64,000 bases of DNA, taken from assembly GCA_900637675.1 (NCBI GenBank), contig LR134389.1, positions 558,001 through 622,000 on the forward strand, written 5' to 3'. This document shows, one piece after another, positions 1 through 8,817 of this stretch. The notes under the pieces are model-generated. The model ran no database searches, had not been told where the DNA came from, and saw only the letters and a list, made by a program, of their open reading frames with translations. How positions within the stretch are numbered: position 1 is the first letter of the stretch; the number at the start of each line of letters is the position of its first letter. The DNA is from Streptococcus equi subsp. equi (lineage in GTDB: Bacteria > Bacillota > Bacilli > Lactobacillales > Streptococcaceae). The position numbers and the translations under genes were made by a program.

Positions 1-125
1 CTGGTTCTACGAAAAAGCTCCGCATTGGTTAACTGACTGGCATAGTCTAAAGCACCTTCACGACGAATGCGCTCCCGGTCGGCATATTTTTTAGACCAAG
101 TGATGAGAACCTTCTCTTGAACCAT
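1..125 (-). pseudogene. 5' fragment of a transposase, probably IS1634 (IS4-like) family
   Basis: Reading the minus strand inward from the left end of the IS3 element gives about 41 open codons that continue past the window edge. They include the stretches VLITWSKKYADRERIRREG and TNAELFRRT, which I associate with IS1634-family transposases of streptococci. The only ATG uses the last base of the neighbouring IS3 element, so the native start is probably lost. It is best read as the stump of an older insertion sequence that the IS3 copy later entered. The family assignment is from memory of the motif and is moderate in confidence. Confidence 0.5.
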
Positions 126-156
126 GTACTGACCCCCAAAAGTTGGACACGACATA

Positions 157-960
157 TTAGTGAAAGGATTTAGTTCTGTATTGCACAGGGCTAAGTCCTT
201 TTAGCTTTGCTTTAATGCGTTTGTTGTTGTAGTAAAAAATGTAATCTGTAATAGCTTGTTCAAGCTCATTAAGGGATTGATAAGTTGTCTCAAGGCCGTA
301 AAACATCTCAGATTTGAGAATACCAAAGAAGGACTCCATCATCCCATTATCTGGACTATTTCCCTTGCGAGACATGGATGGACGAATGCCTTTAGTCTCC
401 AAAAAGTGATGATAAGACTGATGTTGATATTGCCAGCCTTGATCGCTGTGGAGAATCGTTCCATTGTACGAATCCGCTGGAAAAGCCTTCTCAAGCATGG
501 TTTGTACTTGCTTCAAGTCAGGCGATCGAGACAGGGTGAAATCAATAATCTCACTGTTATAGCCGTCAAGAACAGGCGATAGATAGAGTTTCCCCTCAGG
601 TAAGGTAAATTCCGTCACATCGGTATAGCACTTCTCGTAGGGCTTAGAACCTTCAAACTGACGTTTAATCAGATTATCAGCCTTTTTGCCAACCTCACCT
701 TTGTAAGAAGAATACTTGCGCTTACGACGGATACGAGCTTTTAAGCCCATGACAGTCATCAAACGTTGTACTTTTTTGTGATTGACGATAAAACCACGAT
801 TTCTTAGTTCCAGATGAATGCGACGATAGCCATAATTGCCATGATGTTCATCATAGATGCCTTGAATGAGCTCCTTTAAGTCCATGTCCTTATCTTCTTG
901 AGCTAGTTGCTTGACTTGATAATAATAGGTTGACCGCGATAAATCAAGGATTTCAAGCAA
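157..960 (-). CDS. IS3-family transposase OrfB (DDE integrase core)
   Basis: This is the catalytic part of the IS3 transposase. The 267 residues from the first ATG contain an HTH_21-type region (ELIQGIYDEHHGNYGYRRI) and the rve DDE core: first Asp in YTDVTEF, second Asp in LHSDQGWQYQ, and the Glu in NGMMESFFGILK. The frame is open upstream of this ATG to about 1010 (codons for [15 protein letters not shown]), homologous to the usual OrfB start. The native product is therefore most likely the frameshifted OrfAB rather than an independent protein. There are no stops or missing catalytic residues. Confidence 0.9.
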   Translation of the reverse strand: MLEILDLSRSTYYYQVKQLAQEDKDMDLKELIQGIYDEHHGNYGYRRIHLELRNRGFIVNHKKVQRLMTVMGLKARIRRKRKYSSYKGEVGKKADNLIKRQFEGSKPYEKCYTDVTEFTLPEGKLYLSPVLDGYNSEIIDFTLSRSPDLKQVQTMLEKAFPADSYNGTILHSDQGWQYQHQSYHHFLETKGIRPSMSRKGNSPDNGMMESFFGILKSEMFYGLETTYQSLNELEQAITDYIFYYNNKRIKAKLKGLSPVQYRTKSFH

Positions 961-983
961 AGTTGCTAGAGAAAATTGACCGA

Positions 984-1499
984 TTAATTCTTGGATGATT
1001 TCTGTTGCTCTTTGAGCTTTGCTTCGTCCCTCAACCGGTATTCTCTCAGCTTTTTTAGCACAGCATTCTCCGCTCTAAGGTAGTCTAATTCTTTTTGGAG
1101 TCGCTCCAACTCTGTCATTTGTTCTAAAGTCTTCTTTGGTTGACGTCCCATCTTTGGTGGCCTCCCTCTTCTTTTCTCAAGAATAGTATAGCCGTTTTTC
1201 TTGTATTGCGCTATCCACCTTGAAAGCATACTAGAATTTGGTAAAGCATAGTCTAAGGACGTCTGTTTTTGAGATTGACCATCAATCAGAACTTTATCTA
1301 TTATCTCTTGCTTCAGTTCTGGAGAATAATAACTATTCTTACCTTTTTGGACAATGGCTAACCCATACCTGTCAATCAGGCGAATCATGTATTTGAGGTC
1401 AGATTCTGCAATACTAAACTTTTCTGATAAGCATTTAATGGACTTTCCAATGTGCCGTAGCTCATAGATTTGAACCTTGTCTTCATAACTCAATGTCAT
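984..1499 (-). CDS. IS3-family transposase OrfA (helix-turn-helix protein)
   Basis: This 171-residue protein is the upstream frame of the IS3 element. It carries two helix-turn-helix modules (about residues 5-50 and 60-105), which fits DNA binding to the IS ends, and a C-terminal heptad-rich coiled coil rich in Leu and Glu (about 130-165). The IS150 group is known for this double-HTH OrfA. It ends at TAA close upstream of the OrfB frame, which lies in the -1 frame and is open across the junction. A -1 ribosomal shift near the A-rich codons at about 1010-1025 would give the OrfAB fusion transposase. Confidence 0.88.
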   Translation of the reverse strand: MTLSYEDKVQIYELRHIGKSIKCLSEKFSIAESDLKYMIRLIDRYGLAIVQKGKNSYYSPELKQEIIDKVLIDGQSQKQTSLDYALPNSSMLSRWIAQYKKNGYTILEKRRGRPPKMGRQPKKTLEQMTELERLQKELDYLRAENAVLKKLREYRLRDEAKLKEQQKSSKN

Positions 1500-1553
1500 A
1501 AAAATAGCCCCCCAATTGTTAGATTTTATGTCTAACTTTTGGGGGGCAGTTCA

Positions 1554-1931
1554 AATCAGGGGGGTGAGAAAAAAGACATTAGCTACATCGAGCAAGAGGG
1601 CGATCTGTCTGCCCTATTTCAATCAGAGACAGACTTAAGCATTAAAAAGAAACAGCAGCATCGAAAAGAAACTAGTCAGACGACCAAGAATCACCTATTT
1701 ATGACTCATATTGATAGTGACAACCTTGTTGCAAGGTATCAGCCACTCTTATTTAACCCAGAGCAGCGTCTGGCAGCAACAGATGACCAGTATGGTGTTT
1801 TGCTCGCTCAAAAAACTATCGGCATCACTTGGCAAATGCTGGCCATACTTCTTGTGGGAGCTGTACTGACTGGCTATTCTCTGACTAGAGGGCGATTATC
1901 AAGGCAAAAACACAAAAGACATCACGAGTAG
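1554..1931 (+). pseudogene. essA: essA, type VII secretion membrane protein, 5' end removed by IS3
   Basis: About 125 codons remain of EssA, a small membrane component of the Firmicutes T7SS. The frame enters directly from the right end of the IS3 element, so the signal peptide and native start are missing; the family is about 150 residues in S. aureus. What remains is a polar extracellular stretch and one C-terminal membrane segment (TWQMLAILLVGAVLTGYSL) followed by a basic tail, as expected of EssA. Identity rests mostly on position directly ahead of esaB-essB-essC and on this topology. Without a signal peptide the product is unlikely to insert correctly. An ATG inside the IS end could in principle give a chimeric start at 1539. 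Confidence 0.7.
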
Positions 1932-2019
1932 AATCGTCTGTCAAGAGTATCTACTCACTGAAAATAGAGGGCTAGCTTAGGAGACTTCCTAATGCTGCAT
2001 TTATAAGAAAAGGCTCTCA

Positions 2020-2263
2020 GCTGTTTTGACAGTATTGGGCAAGGCCTTAGGGCCTGTAGCAAATATGAAGAGCAGCTTTGATCAGCAGGTAGCAAGTCAG
2101 TCAATACAAATGCTTGAAAGCCTACCTGCTGAGAAAAGTGTGTGTTCTACGATACTTTAGTGATGTGAATCACCTCAAGAGGCTTTAGCTAGCTTGGCAG
2201 GTGATGTCAGGTGACATGGAAACTTATCAGGAAAGGGCTAATTTTTATGGAGAATTATATTAG
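2020..2263 (+). pseudogene. degenerate small gene between essA and esaB (possible ESAT-6-like remnant)
   Basis: From 2020 one frame is open for 46 codons (includes VLGKALGPVANMKSSFD and VASQSIQMLESLPAEKS) to a TAG at 2158. A neighbouring frame then continues with SDVNHLKRL, a TAG, and LAWQVMSGDMETYQERANFY to a stop at 2261-2263. Joined together they read as a helical protein of about 80 residues that overlaps the esaB start by 17 bases, as an operon gene would. Size, helical composition and place in a T7SS operon suggest a WXG100-like secreted protein, but no WXG motif is visible. At least one shift and one nonsense codon are present, so it would be dead. Confidence 0.35.
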
Positions 2264-2488
2264 TATCAGTCTTGATTGCTCGCATTTTTTTCACAGGAAT
2301 TTGATTTGCGGGTACCAAGGACAATGACCTTTAAGGAGCTATTACAAATCGTATCAGATGCTTATGGTTTGGGATTTCAGGTGGTAAATCCCAGTGCTAG
2401 AAATGAGCAAGGTGGTCAGCTGATGACAAGCACCAGTCGCATGGATACCCTAAAAAATGGTGCACTGTTAGTATTGGAAAATTTATAA
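2247..2488 (+). CDS. esaB: EsaB (YukD-like ubiquitin-fold T7SS protein), frameshifted as read
   Basis: EsaB is a cytosolic ubiquitin-like protein of about 80 residues that is essential or regulatory for T7 secretion. The ATG at 2247 opens a frame reading MENYISISLDCSHFF, then loses register in a run of seven T at 2285-2291. Adding one T restores HFFSQEFDLRVPRTMTF and the rest of the protein to LVLEN at 2488. As written, only the distal 70 codons (from TTG at 2276) are open. The stop is two bases before the essB ATG, so translation is probably coupled. The defect may be a sequencing error, a phase-variable tract or a true null. Confidence 0.75.
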
Positions 2489-2490
2489 AC

Positions 2491-3648
2491 ATGGAGAAAA
2501 AGATGAAAACAATAATACGTGAGCTATTGGTTGAGGATGTTAAAGGAGATGCTGAGGTTGCTTATACCTTACTAGCTTCTGAGCATTCTCTTTTTGTTCC
2601 TTCCAAGTTAGAACAGGCTTTCGACAAGCTGATTCTAGAGGCTAGCATTGATGACATGTATGACTGGTCAGCCCTAGAGGCGATGATTGTTGAGGAAAAG
2701 CTAAGGCATTTGCTAAATCTTAGTGAGCTGTTTGATCAGCTCTTGGACTCAAAGTTCACCTACAGCTTTACACCAGATAATCTGGTCTTTAACCGTAATG
2801 CAGAGCCACAGTTGATTTTTCGGGGAATCAAGGATCAGGTTCCTCCTTACCAGCCGCTTGAGCGTGAGGTCTTTGTGAATACACTGAAATGTATGACAAT
2901 TGCCTTGCTTGATAAAAAGACCAGCTATGACGCTCTGATGGGTGGCAAGCTTCCCTTTTACAAAGGCAATCTTTTTTGCGAAGCAGTGGCCAAGGCTGAG
3001 GCGCTGCAGGAGTTGCAGGAGCTTTTAGCGACAAAGTACCATGAGGAGCAAAAAGACAATAAAGAGCATTTTTCTCGTGTTGCTAACAAGACGATATCGC
3101 GCTTGAAATTGACCACCATTTGTTCATCAGTGCTTGCTTTGTTGTCTTTGGCGGGCGTTCTTTATTTTCTATTGTTTGCTATGCCTTATCAGGAAATGGT
3201 TGCTAGTCTGCGTATGGCTTTTATTAATCAAGACTATTCTAAGGTTATCACAACAGCGAAGCATACAGACAGTAAGGCCTTAAGCCAGGGTGATAAATAT
3301 ATTGTGGCTTACTCTGTCATAATGACAGAGCCTCTAACAGACAAGCAAAAGGAGGAATTAAGTAAAATATCGAACCAGTCTAATGAAGATTATTTACGCT
3401 ATTGGGTGCTGATTGGTCAAGCAAGGATAGATGATGCCATGGATATTGCGAGCTATCTAGACGACCCGCAGCTCTTGATGTATGGCTTGACTAAGAAGAT
3501 TGATGATGTTCAGCGAGATCCTAATCTGACAGCAGAGGCGCGTACAGAGCAGCTTAACAGCTATAAGAGCAAATTAGACGAGCTCAAAAAGGCCTACCTG
3601 ACGCCTAAAGAGGAAAAAGCAGCAGGCTCTAGCAGTGACAAGGAGTGA
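2491..3648 (+). CDS. essB: EssB, type VII secretion membrane pseudokinase-fold component
   Basis: EssB (YukC) is a bitopic membrane protein that bridges the EssC motor to the rest of the T7SS. The 385-residue product has the expected layout: a cytoplasmic domain of about 200 residues corresponding to the pseudokinase fold, one membrane segment near residues 206-232 (ICSSVLALLSLAGVLYFLLF), and an extracellular helical domain of about 150 residues ending in a charged tail. Length is close to the family norm. The gene follows esaB by two bases and its stop lies just ahead of the essC ribosome-binding site. No lesions are visible. Confidence 0.85.
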   Translation: MEKKMKTIIRELLVEDVKGDAEVAYTLLASEHSLFVPSKLEQAFDKLILEASIDDMYDWSALEAMIVEEKLRHLLNLSELFDQLLDSKFTYSFTPDNLVFNRNAEPQLIFRGIKDQVPPYQPLEREVFVNTLKCMTIALLDKKTSYDALMGGKLPFYKGNLFCEAVAKAEALQELQELLATKYHEEQKDNKEHFSRVANKTISRLKLTTICSSVLALLSLAGVLYFLLFAMPYQEMVASLRMAFINQDYSKVITTAKHTDSKALSQGDKYIVAYSVIMTEPLTDKQKEELSKISNQSNEDYLRYWVLIGQARIDDAMDIASYLDDPQLLMYGLTKKIDDVQRDPNLTAEARTEQLNSYKSKLDELKKAYLTPKEEKAAGSSSDKE

Positions 3649-3659
3649 CGGAGGAATTT

Positions 3660-6600
3660 ATGACATACCTTATTTATGACGACAATGCCTATCACCTTTA
3701 TTCGGATACCGTTTATCAGTTGGGGCCTTCATCAGGGTCTGATATTTTCCTGCCCTTGCTGGAGGATATTACCTTATCAGTGGAGGGATCAGGTGTTGTC
3801 CTACTGGAAGAGAGCTACAGCACTGGTAAGCATTGTGTTGCTCTTTCTGATGAGGTTACAGTGACCTTACTTATTCTTGAAGCTGTCACTAAATACCTGC
3901 TGCCAGACTCCTCGCTTTACATTTCAGGAGAGACTACCGCAGCACTTCAATTGCTTGATTACCCTAGTGAGCTGGTGCTGACCCTAGACTCTGATTCTGC
4001 CAGCTGCTATAGCCCGGTGTCTTATTATCTAAATGGTAAATGGACGAAAGGCAAGCAGCCTCTTAAAGCATCTGATGAACTTGTTTTTTCAGATGGCTTA
4101 GTGCTTAGTTTTCAGGATCAGCTGCTATCGATTCAGTCCTTGTATGCTATTCAGACAGCATTGCTGCCTCTTACAGAGGCAGTAGCTGAGGATAGAGCCA
4201 GTGAATTTCATCGTTCTCCTAGGATTATCCTGCGTGAGCCTGAGGGAAAGGTGACGATTGCTTCTGTACCCACAGATGATGAAGGGAAAAGACAGTCTTT
4301 ATTAAAGCTGATCATAACGCCCCTTGCGATGATTGTCTTTACAGGGCTCTCTTATGTCTTTTTCCGAGGTGGGGGAATGCTCATGATGATGATGGGAATG
4401 TCTGTGATTACGATTGGAAGCTCCATTCATTCTTATTTTTCAGATAAAAAATGGCATAAAGAAGCCCAGCAGCAAAAAATCAAGGATTATCTAGCCTACT
4501 TGGATACCAAGTATGTGGAGCTAGCAGGCTATCGTGAGGAGCAAATCGAAGCACTGCTGTATCATTACCCTAATATGACGACTATTCTTGAAATGGCACA
4601 AAAAACAGATCGCCGTATTTATGAGAAGGCTCCATATCATTTTGACTTTTTGACCTACCGCTTGGGGCTAGGTGATACTCCAGCCAGCTTTCACATTGAT
4701 TATTCAGATTCTGAGCTGACCAAGCATCATGAAAAGGCAAAGCAAAGGGTTCAAGAGCTGATTGCTTATTATCAGGTGACAGCACAGGTGCCTATCCAAA
4801 ATGCGATTGCCAGTCCAATCGGTTATATTGGAGCACGCAAGGTCGTGATTGAGCAGGTTCAGCAGCTGATGATGCAGATCGCTACCTTCCATAGCTATCA
4901 TGATGTACAGTTTATTCCTATTTTTCGAGAAGAAGAGCTGCCATTGTGGAATTGGAGCCGGTGGCTGCCTCATACTAAGCTAAAGGTGCTAAATAGTCGT
5001 GGCTTTGTTTATAGTCAGCGAACACGTGACCAATTGTTGACCTCGCTTTATCAGCTGATCAAGGAGCGGCAATTAGACAGTGAGCAGGATAAGGGGACAG
5101 AAAAGCAATACACTCCGCATTATATAGTGCTGATTACTGACATGAGCCTCATGCTTGACCACAATATCATGGAATACATCAATGAGGATTTGTCTCATCT
5201 AGGCATTCATTATATTTTTGTTGAAGAGGTCATTGAAAGTCTCCCTGAGCATGTCAAAACAGTTATTGATTATCGTGGAGATAAGCATGCTCAGCTCATT
5301 TTGCAGGAGGGGCTCTACCTCAATAAGGCCTTTACCCCACTTCAACCCTTATCTATGAAGGATAAGGAGGTCTTTGCTAGACATATGGCAGGGATTAATC
5401 ACGTTGAGACCTTACGCAATGCGATTCCAAATAGTGTGACCTTTCTTGAAATGTATGGCGTTAACAAGGTCGAGGAGCTTAATCTCTTAAAGCGCTGGAA
5501 GGAAAATGAGGCTTATCAGACAATGGCTGTTCCGCTTGGGGTGCGTGGTCGTGATGACATCTTGTACCTAAACCTTCATGAAAAAGCCCATGGACCGCAT
5601 GGCTTAATTGCAGGAACGACTGGATCTGGTAAATCAGAGCTGGTTCAGTCTTATATTTTGTCGCTGGCGGTGAATTATCACCCCTATGAGGTTGCCTTTT
5701 TGCTGATTGACTACAAGGGTGGTGGTATGGCCAATCTCTTTGCTGATTTACCACATGTCGTTGGAACCATTACCAACCTAGATGGCAATCAGGCCAATAG
5801 GGCTTTGGTATCGATTAAGGCAGAGCTGAAAAAGCGTCAGCGGATTTTCCTTGAAAATGATGTCAATCATATTGATCAATACACTAAGCTATTCAAGGAA
5901 GGACGAGTTAAGGAGCCCCTCCCACACCTGTTAATCATCAGCGATGAATTTGCAGAATTAAAGGCCAATCAGCCAGAATTTATGGACGAGCTGGTCTCAA
6001 CCGCCCGTATTGGTCGTTCTCTTGGTGTTAAGCTCATTTTAGCAACGCAAAAGCCAAGTGGTGTCGTTAATGACCAGATTTGGTCGAATGCGAAGTTTAA
6101 AATTGCCTTGAAGGTTCAAGATGTTGCAGATTCTCGTGAGGTGATTAAAACCCCAGATGCAGCAGAGATTACTCAGGTTGGTCGTGCTTATCTCCAGGTT
6201 GGAAACAATGAAATTTACGAGCTGTTCCAAAGTGCCTGGTCTGGAGCAGACTACAATCCAAAAGGACGACATACCATTCAGCATGAGACAACGGTCTATG
6301 AAATCACAGCTAATGGTCAATACCAAGCGATTAACAAGGACCTTAGTGGACTTGACAAGAAGAGAGAAGCAAAATCCATGCCAACAGAGCTAGATGCGGT
6401 TGTAGCAGAGGCTCAGCAGCTCTTTGAGGACCTGCATATTCCAAAGGTGGCCAGTCCTTGGCTGCCGCCCCTTTCAGAAAAAATCTATGCCAGTGATTTA
6501 CAGTCCACGCATTTCAAGGACTATTGGGGACAGACACAGGACTTGCAGCCTGTTTTGATTGGCTATCAGGACATTCCTGAACGCCAAGAGCAGTCCCCAC

Positions 6601-8036
6601 TCTATTTTCATATGGAAAAGGCTGGGCATATCCTCTTAGTGTCTAGTCCTGGCTTTGGGAAGTCCACCTTCCTTCAAGGCTTTGCTTTAGATGTGATGCG
6701 AAAGCAAACACCAGCACAGGCTCATTTTTACCTCTATGATTTTGGGACAAGTGGCTTGATTGCGCTTTCTGATTTTCCACATGTGGCAGATTACTTTACC
6801 CTAGATGAGACAGACAAGATCATGAAATCACTTCGTTATTTAAGTGAAGAAATCAAGACCCGTAAGCATGCCCTATCTAAGGCTAAGGCAACCAACCTCA
6901 ATCAGTACAATCAATTATCCAAGGATACCTTCCCGGCTCTTTTTGTCATCATTGATGGCTTTGATAGTGTCATGGACGCACCATTTGTAGATGCTGTCTA
7001 CAATGTCTTAAACGTTATTGCGCGTGATGGGGCTTCCTTGGGAATGTACCTTGTTGTGACCTTATCAAGACTTAATACCATGAGGCTACAGCTGCAGTCT
7101 AACTTTAAGACCAAGCTATCCCTCTTCTTGTTTGATAATAGTGATTTATCAAGTGTGGTTGGTCGCTCAAATATCCCACTAGATGATATCAAGGGACGAG
7201 CTATCATGAAACGTGACGACATTATCCAATTTCAGATTGCCTTGCCATATAGCAGTGAGTACTATACAGATTATATGGCGGAGGTAAAAAGAGAGGTCGA
7301 GGCGATGAGGGCTGTTTATCAAGGTGCTTTGCCAGCGGCTATTCCAATGCTGCCAGAAAAGGTTACACCGGATATGATAGCAGCCATGTCAGACTCTGCT
7401 CAGGATTTTGTGATTGGTTTGGAGCGAGAGGACGTTGTTCCTGCTGGCTTTACCTTTAAAAAGTCAATACTGATGGCCTCTGATAGCCCAGCCTTTGTGG
7501 CTAACTATTATAAGCTGCTTGATTTTCAGTTGCAGCGTCTGGCTGACCAGTATCGTACGGTTATTTTAGATCCTAGTCAGCGTATTGCAAGGCAATTCTT
7601 TGAGGATAGTCAACGCTTTAGCACAGCCTTAGATGTTGGAGACACTCTAAGGGCTATTGTAGAGGACTTTAAAAAGCGTCTTGCAGCACCTGGTCAGGAT
7701 TATCAAAAATGGTTAGTTGTGATTCCTGATATTGCAGCTACAGCGCTGGCAGCAGGGATTAGCGAGGAAGACTTTAAACAGCTTGTGACCGAGGGCAGCC
7801 AGTATGGGGTCACGCTTATCTTTGTCGGAGCTTATCAGGATCTGGTCAATAATACCTATGATAATTTTGTGAAGCTTGCAAATCAGCTCATTGAGCAGGT
7901 CTTTTTAGGCATGCGGATCAGTGACCAAAGCCATACACGATATGCTTATATCAGCAATGAGCCTTCACTTAGACCGACCCAGGGCTATATCCTATACCCA
8001 GAAGGCTATGACTTTATTCAATTATTAGAGATTTAG
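3660..8036 (+). CDS. essC: EssC, FtsK/SpoIIIE-type ATPase motor of the type VII secretion system
   Basis: EssC powers T7 export and recognises substrates. The order is: two N-terminal FHA-like domains (about residues 1-190), a pair of membrane segments near 214-262, and three tandem FtsK/SpoIIIE ATPase domains. D1 has a canonical Walker A, GTTGSGKSE, near residue 652 and Walker B LLIISDEFAEL. D2 has SSPGFGKST near 995 and FVIIDGFDS. D3 is degenerate, with no Walker A lysine motif. A GTG at 3645 overlaps the essB stop, but GGAGG at 3650-3654 lies 5 bases before the ATG at 3660, which I choose (1458 residues). The gene is complete, unlike its neighbours essA and the toxin. The C-terminal region varies between strains of other species and tracks with the effector set. 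Confidence 0.95.
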   Translation: MTYLIYDDNAYHLYSDTVYQLGPSSGSDIFLPLLEDITLSVEGSGVVLLEESYSTGKHCVALSDEVTVTLLILEAVTKYLLPDSSLYISGETTAALQLLDYPSELVLTLDSDSASCYSPVSYYLNGKWTKGKQPLKASDELVFSDGLVLSFQDQLLSIQSLYAIQTALLPLTEAVAEDRASEFHRSPRIILREPEGKVTIASVPTDDEGKRQSLLKLIITPLAMIVFTGLSYVFFRGGGMLMMMMGMSVITIGSSIHSYFSDKKWHKEAQQQKIKDYLAYLDTKYVELAGYREEQIEALLYHYPNMTTILEMAQKTDRRIYEKAPYHFDFLTYRLGLGDTPASFHIDYSDSELTKHHEKAKQRVQELIAYYQVTAQVPIQNAIASPIGYIGARKVVIEQVQQLMMQIATFHSYHDVQFIPIFREEELPLWNWSRWLPHTKLKVLNSRGFVYSQRTRDQLLTSLYQLIKERQLDSEQDKGTEKQYTPHYIVLITDMSLMLDHNIMEYINEDLSHLGIHYIFVEEVIESLPEHVKTVIDYRGDKHAQLILQEGLYLNKAFTPLQPLSMKDKEVFARHMAGINHVETLRNAIPNSVTFLEMYGVNKVEELNLLKRWKENEAYQTMAVPLGVRGRDDILYLNLHEKAHGPHGLIAGTTGSGKSELVQSYILSLAVNYHPYEVAFLLIDYKGGGMANLFADLPHVVGTITNLDGNQANRALVSIKAELKKRQRIFLENDVNHIDQYTKLFKEGRVKEPLPHLLIISDEFAELKANQPEFMDELVSTARIGRSLGVKLILATQKPSGVVNDQIWSNAKFKIALKVQDVADSREVIKTPDAAEITQVGRAYLQVGNNEIYELFQSAWSGADYNPKGRHTIQHETTVYEITANGQYQAINKDLSGLDKKREAKSMPTELDAVVAEAQQLFEDLHIPKVASPWLPPLSEKIYASDLQSTHFKDYWGQTQDLQPVLIGYQDIPERQEQSPLYFHMEKAGHILLVSSPGFGKSTFLQGFALDVMRKQTPAQAHFYLYDFGTSGLIALSDFPHVADYFTLDETDKIMKSLRYLSEEIKTRKHALSKAKATNLNQYNQLSKDTFPALFVIIDGFDSVMDAPFVDAVYNVLNVIARDGASLGMYLVVTLSRLNTMRLQLQSNFKTKLSLFLFDNSDLSSVVGRSNIPLDDIKGRAIMKRDDIIQFQIALPYSSEYYTDYMAEVKREVEAMRAVYQGALPAAIPMLPEKVTPDMIAAMSDSAQDFVIGLEREDVVPAGFTFKKSILMASDSPAFVANYYKLLDFQLQRLADQYRTVILDPSQRIARQFFEDSQRFSTALDVGDTLRAIVEDFKKRLAAPGQDYQKWLVVIPDIAATALAAGISEEDFKQLVTEGSQYGVTLIFVGAYQDLVNNTYDNFVKLANQLIEQVFLGMRISDQSHTRYAYISNEPSLRPTQGYILYPEGYDFIQLLEI

Positions 8037-8048
8037 AAAGGAACAAAG

Positions 8049-8378
8049 ATGTCAACAGTTACGATGCTTCCACTTGGTAGTATTGTCATTTTAAAGGGCA
8101 ATACTAAGAAAATGATGATTATTGCGCGTGTGATCGCAGCTCCAATCAAAGGGGAGGTTTACCGCTTTGACTATGGTGCCTGCCTGTATCCGGAGGGCAT
8201 GATGGGGGATAGTTTGATTTACTTTAATCATGACGATATTTTTAAGATTATTCAAGAAGGCTATGCTGATGATGACAATGCTCTGATGTTAGAGACGATA
8301 GCACAGGCTTTAGCAACAACGGACATTCCAAAAGGAGATGTTTCAGCCTTAAACGATAGAAAGACTGTTGAGGACTAG
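8049..8378 (+). CDS. DUF4176-family T7SS-associated protein
   Basis: A 109-residue soluble protein with no signal or membrane segment. The N-terminal part (MLPLGSIVILKGNTKKMMII and the later FDYGACLYPEGM) is characteristic of DUF4176 proteins, which sit beside essC in streptococcal and other Firmicutes T7SS loci. It begins 12 bases after essC with an AAAGGA ribosome-binding site, so it is in the operon. The biochemical role is not established; an accessory or chaperone-like function is inference from context. Confidence 0.78.
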   Translation: MSTVTMLPLGSIVILKGNTKKMMIIARVIAAPIKGEVYRFDYGACLYPEGMMGDSLIYFNHDDIFKIIQEGYADDDNALMLETIAQALATTDIPKGDVSALNDRKTVED

Positions 8379-8381
8379 CTT

Positions 8382-8816
8382 ATGGGGCAAGTTGACTACA
8401 ATCATATCAATCAGCTTCAACGTCAGGTTGACCAGCACAGGGCCAGTCTATCAACGGCTACAGCAGAGATAGCGTCAATAGACGAAAAGCTAGAGCGCTT
8501 GCGTTGTGCCAAGGCTTCTGTTGGAGCGATTCAAGGAGATGTTCATCAGATCAAGGTCTCTGTGATGGCTAAGAGGGATCAGCCTGATTGGAAGGGAGAA
8601 CGCAAGGACCGCTTGATGTCGAGCTGGGAGGAGTTCTCTCATGACTATCGCCACTTTCAGCTGGAGCTAGATGCTTATTACGATGCCATTTGTGATACGA
8701 TAACACGCTTGGAGAATCAAAAATATGAGCAGCAAGGGCTTATCGGCTGGTGTCAGAGCATGATTAATAGCTTGGGAAATGAGATTGAAAAGCTATTTCA
8801 TATTAGGGAGGGCTAG
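8382..8816 (+). CDS. DUF5082-type coiled-coil T7SS accessory protein (YwqH-like)
   Basis: This 144-residue, almost wholly helical protein has two long coiled-coil stretches (about 6-45 and 95-140) around a central DWKGERKDRLMSSWEEF segment. The arrangement resembles a WXG100 helical hairpin and the DUF5082/YwqH family found directly upstream of LXG toxins. In that setting such small proteins are thought to pair with the LXG domain and guide it to EssC. It starts 3 bases after the DUF4176 stop and ends 1 base before the next ATG. Its presumed client is now only a stump. Confidence 0.72.
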   Translation: MGQVDYNHINQLQRQVDQHRASLSTATAEIASIDEKLERLRCAKASVGAIQGDVHQIKVSVMAKRDQPDWKGERKDRLMSSWEEFSHDYRHFQLELDAYYDAICDTITRLENQKYEQQGLIGWCQSMINSLGNEIEKLFHIREG

Positions 8817-8817
8817 C

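Larger units (their letters stand above)
125..1553 (-). mobile_element. IS3-family insertion sequence (IS150 group), structurally intact
   Basis: The element is about 1.43 kb with two overlapping transposase frames on the minus strand, bounded by imperfect inverted ends. The left end at 125-150 begins TGTACTGACCCCCAAAAGTT; the right end, read inward from 1553, begins TGAACTGCCCCCCAAAAGTT. Both transposase frames look undamaged, so the copy may be active. No 3-4 bp target duplication is evident (CCA on the left, AAT on the right). The left flank is another transposase fragment and the right flank is essA, so the insertion may have been followed by a deletion or recombination that removed the start of the T7SS locus. 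Confidence 0.88.

Noticed and set aside
256..582. Plus-strand frame of 108 codons inside the IS3 element
   Set aside because: Antisense to the transposase core, with no start signals or recognisable domain.
3645..3660. GTG at 3645 as the essC start
   Set aside because: The GGAGG at 3650-3654 would then be inside the gene; it fits the ATG at 3660 instead.
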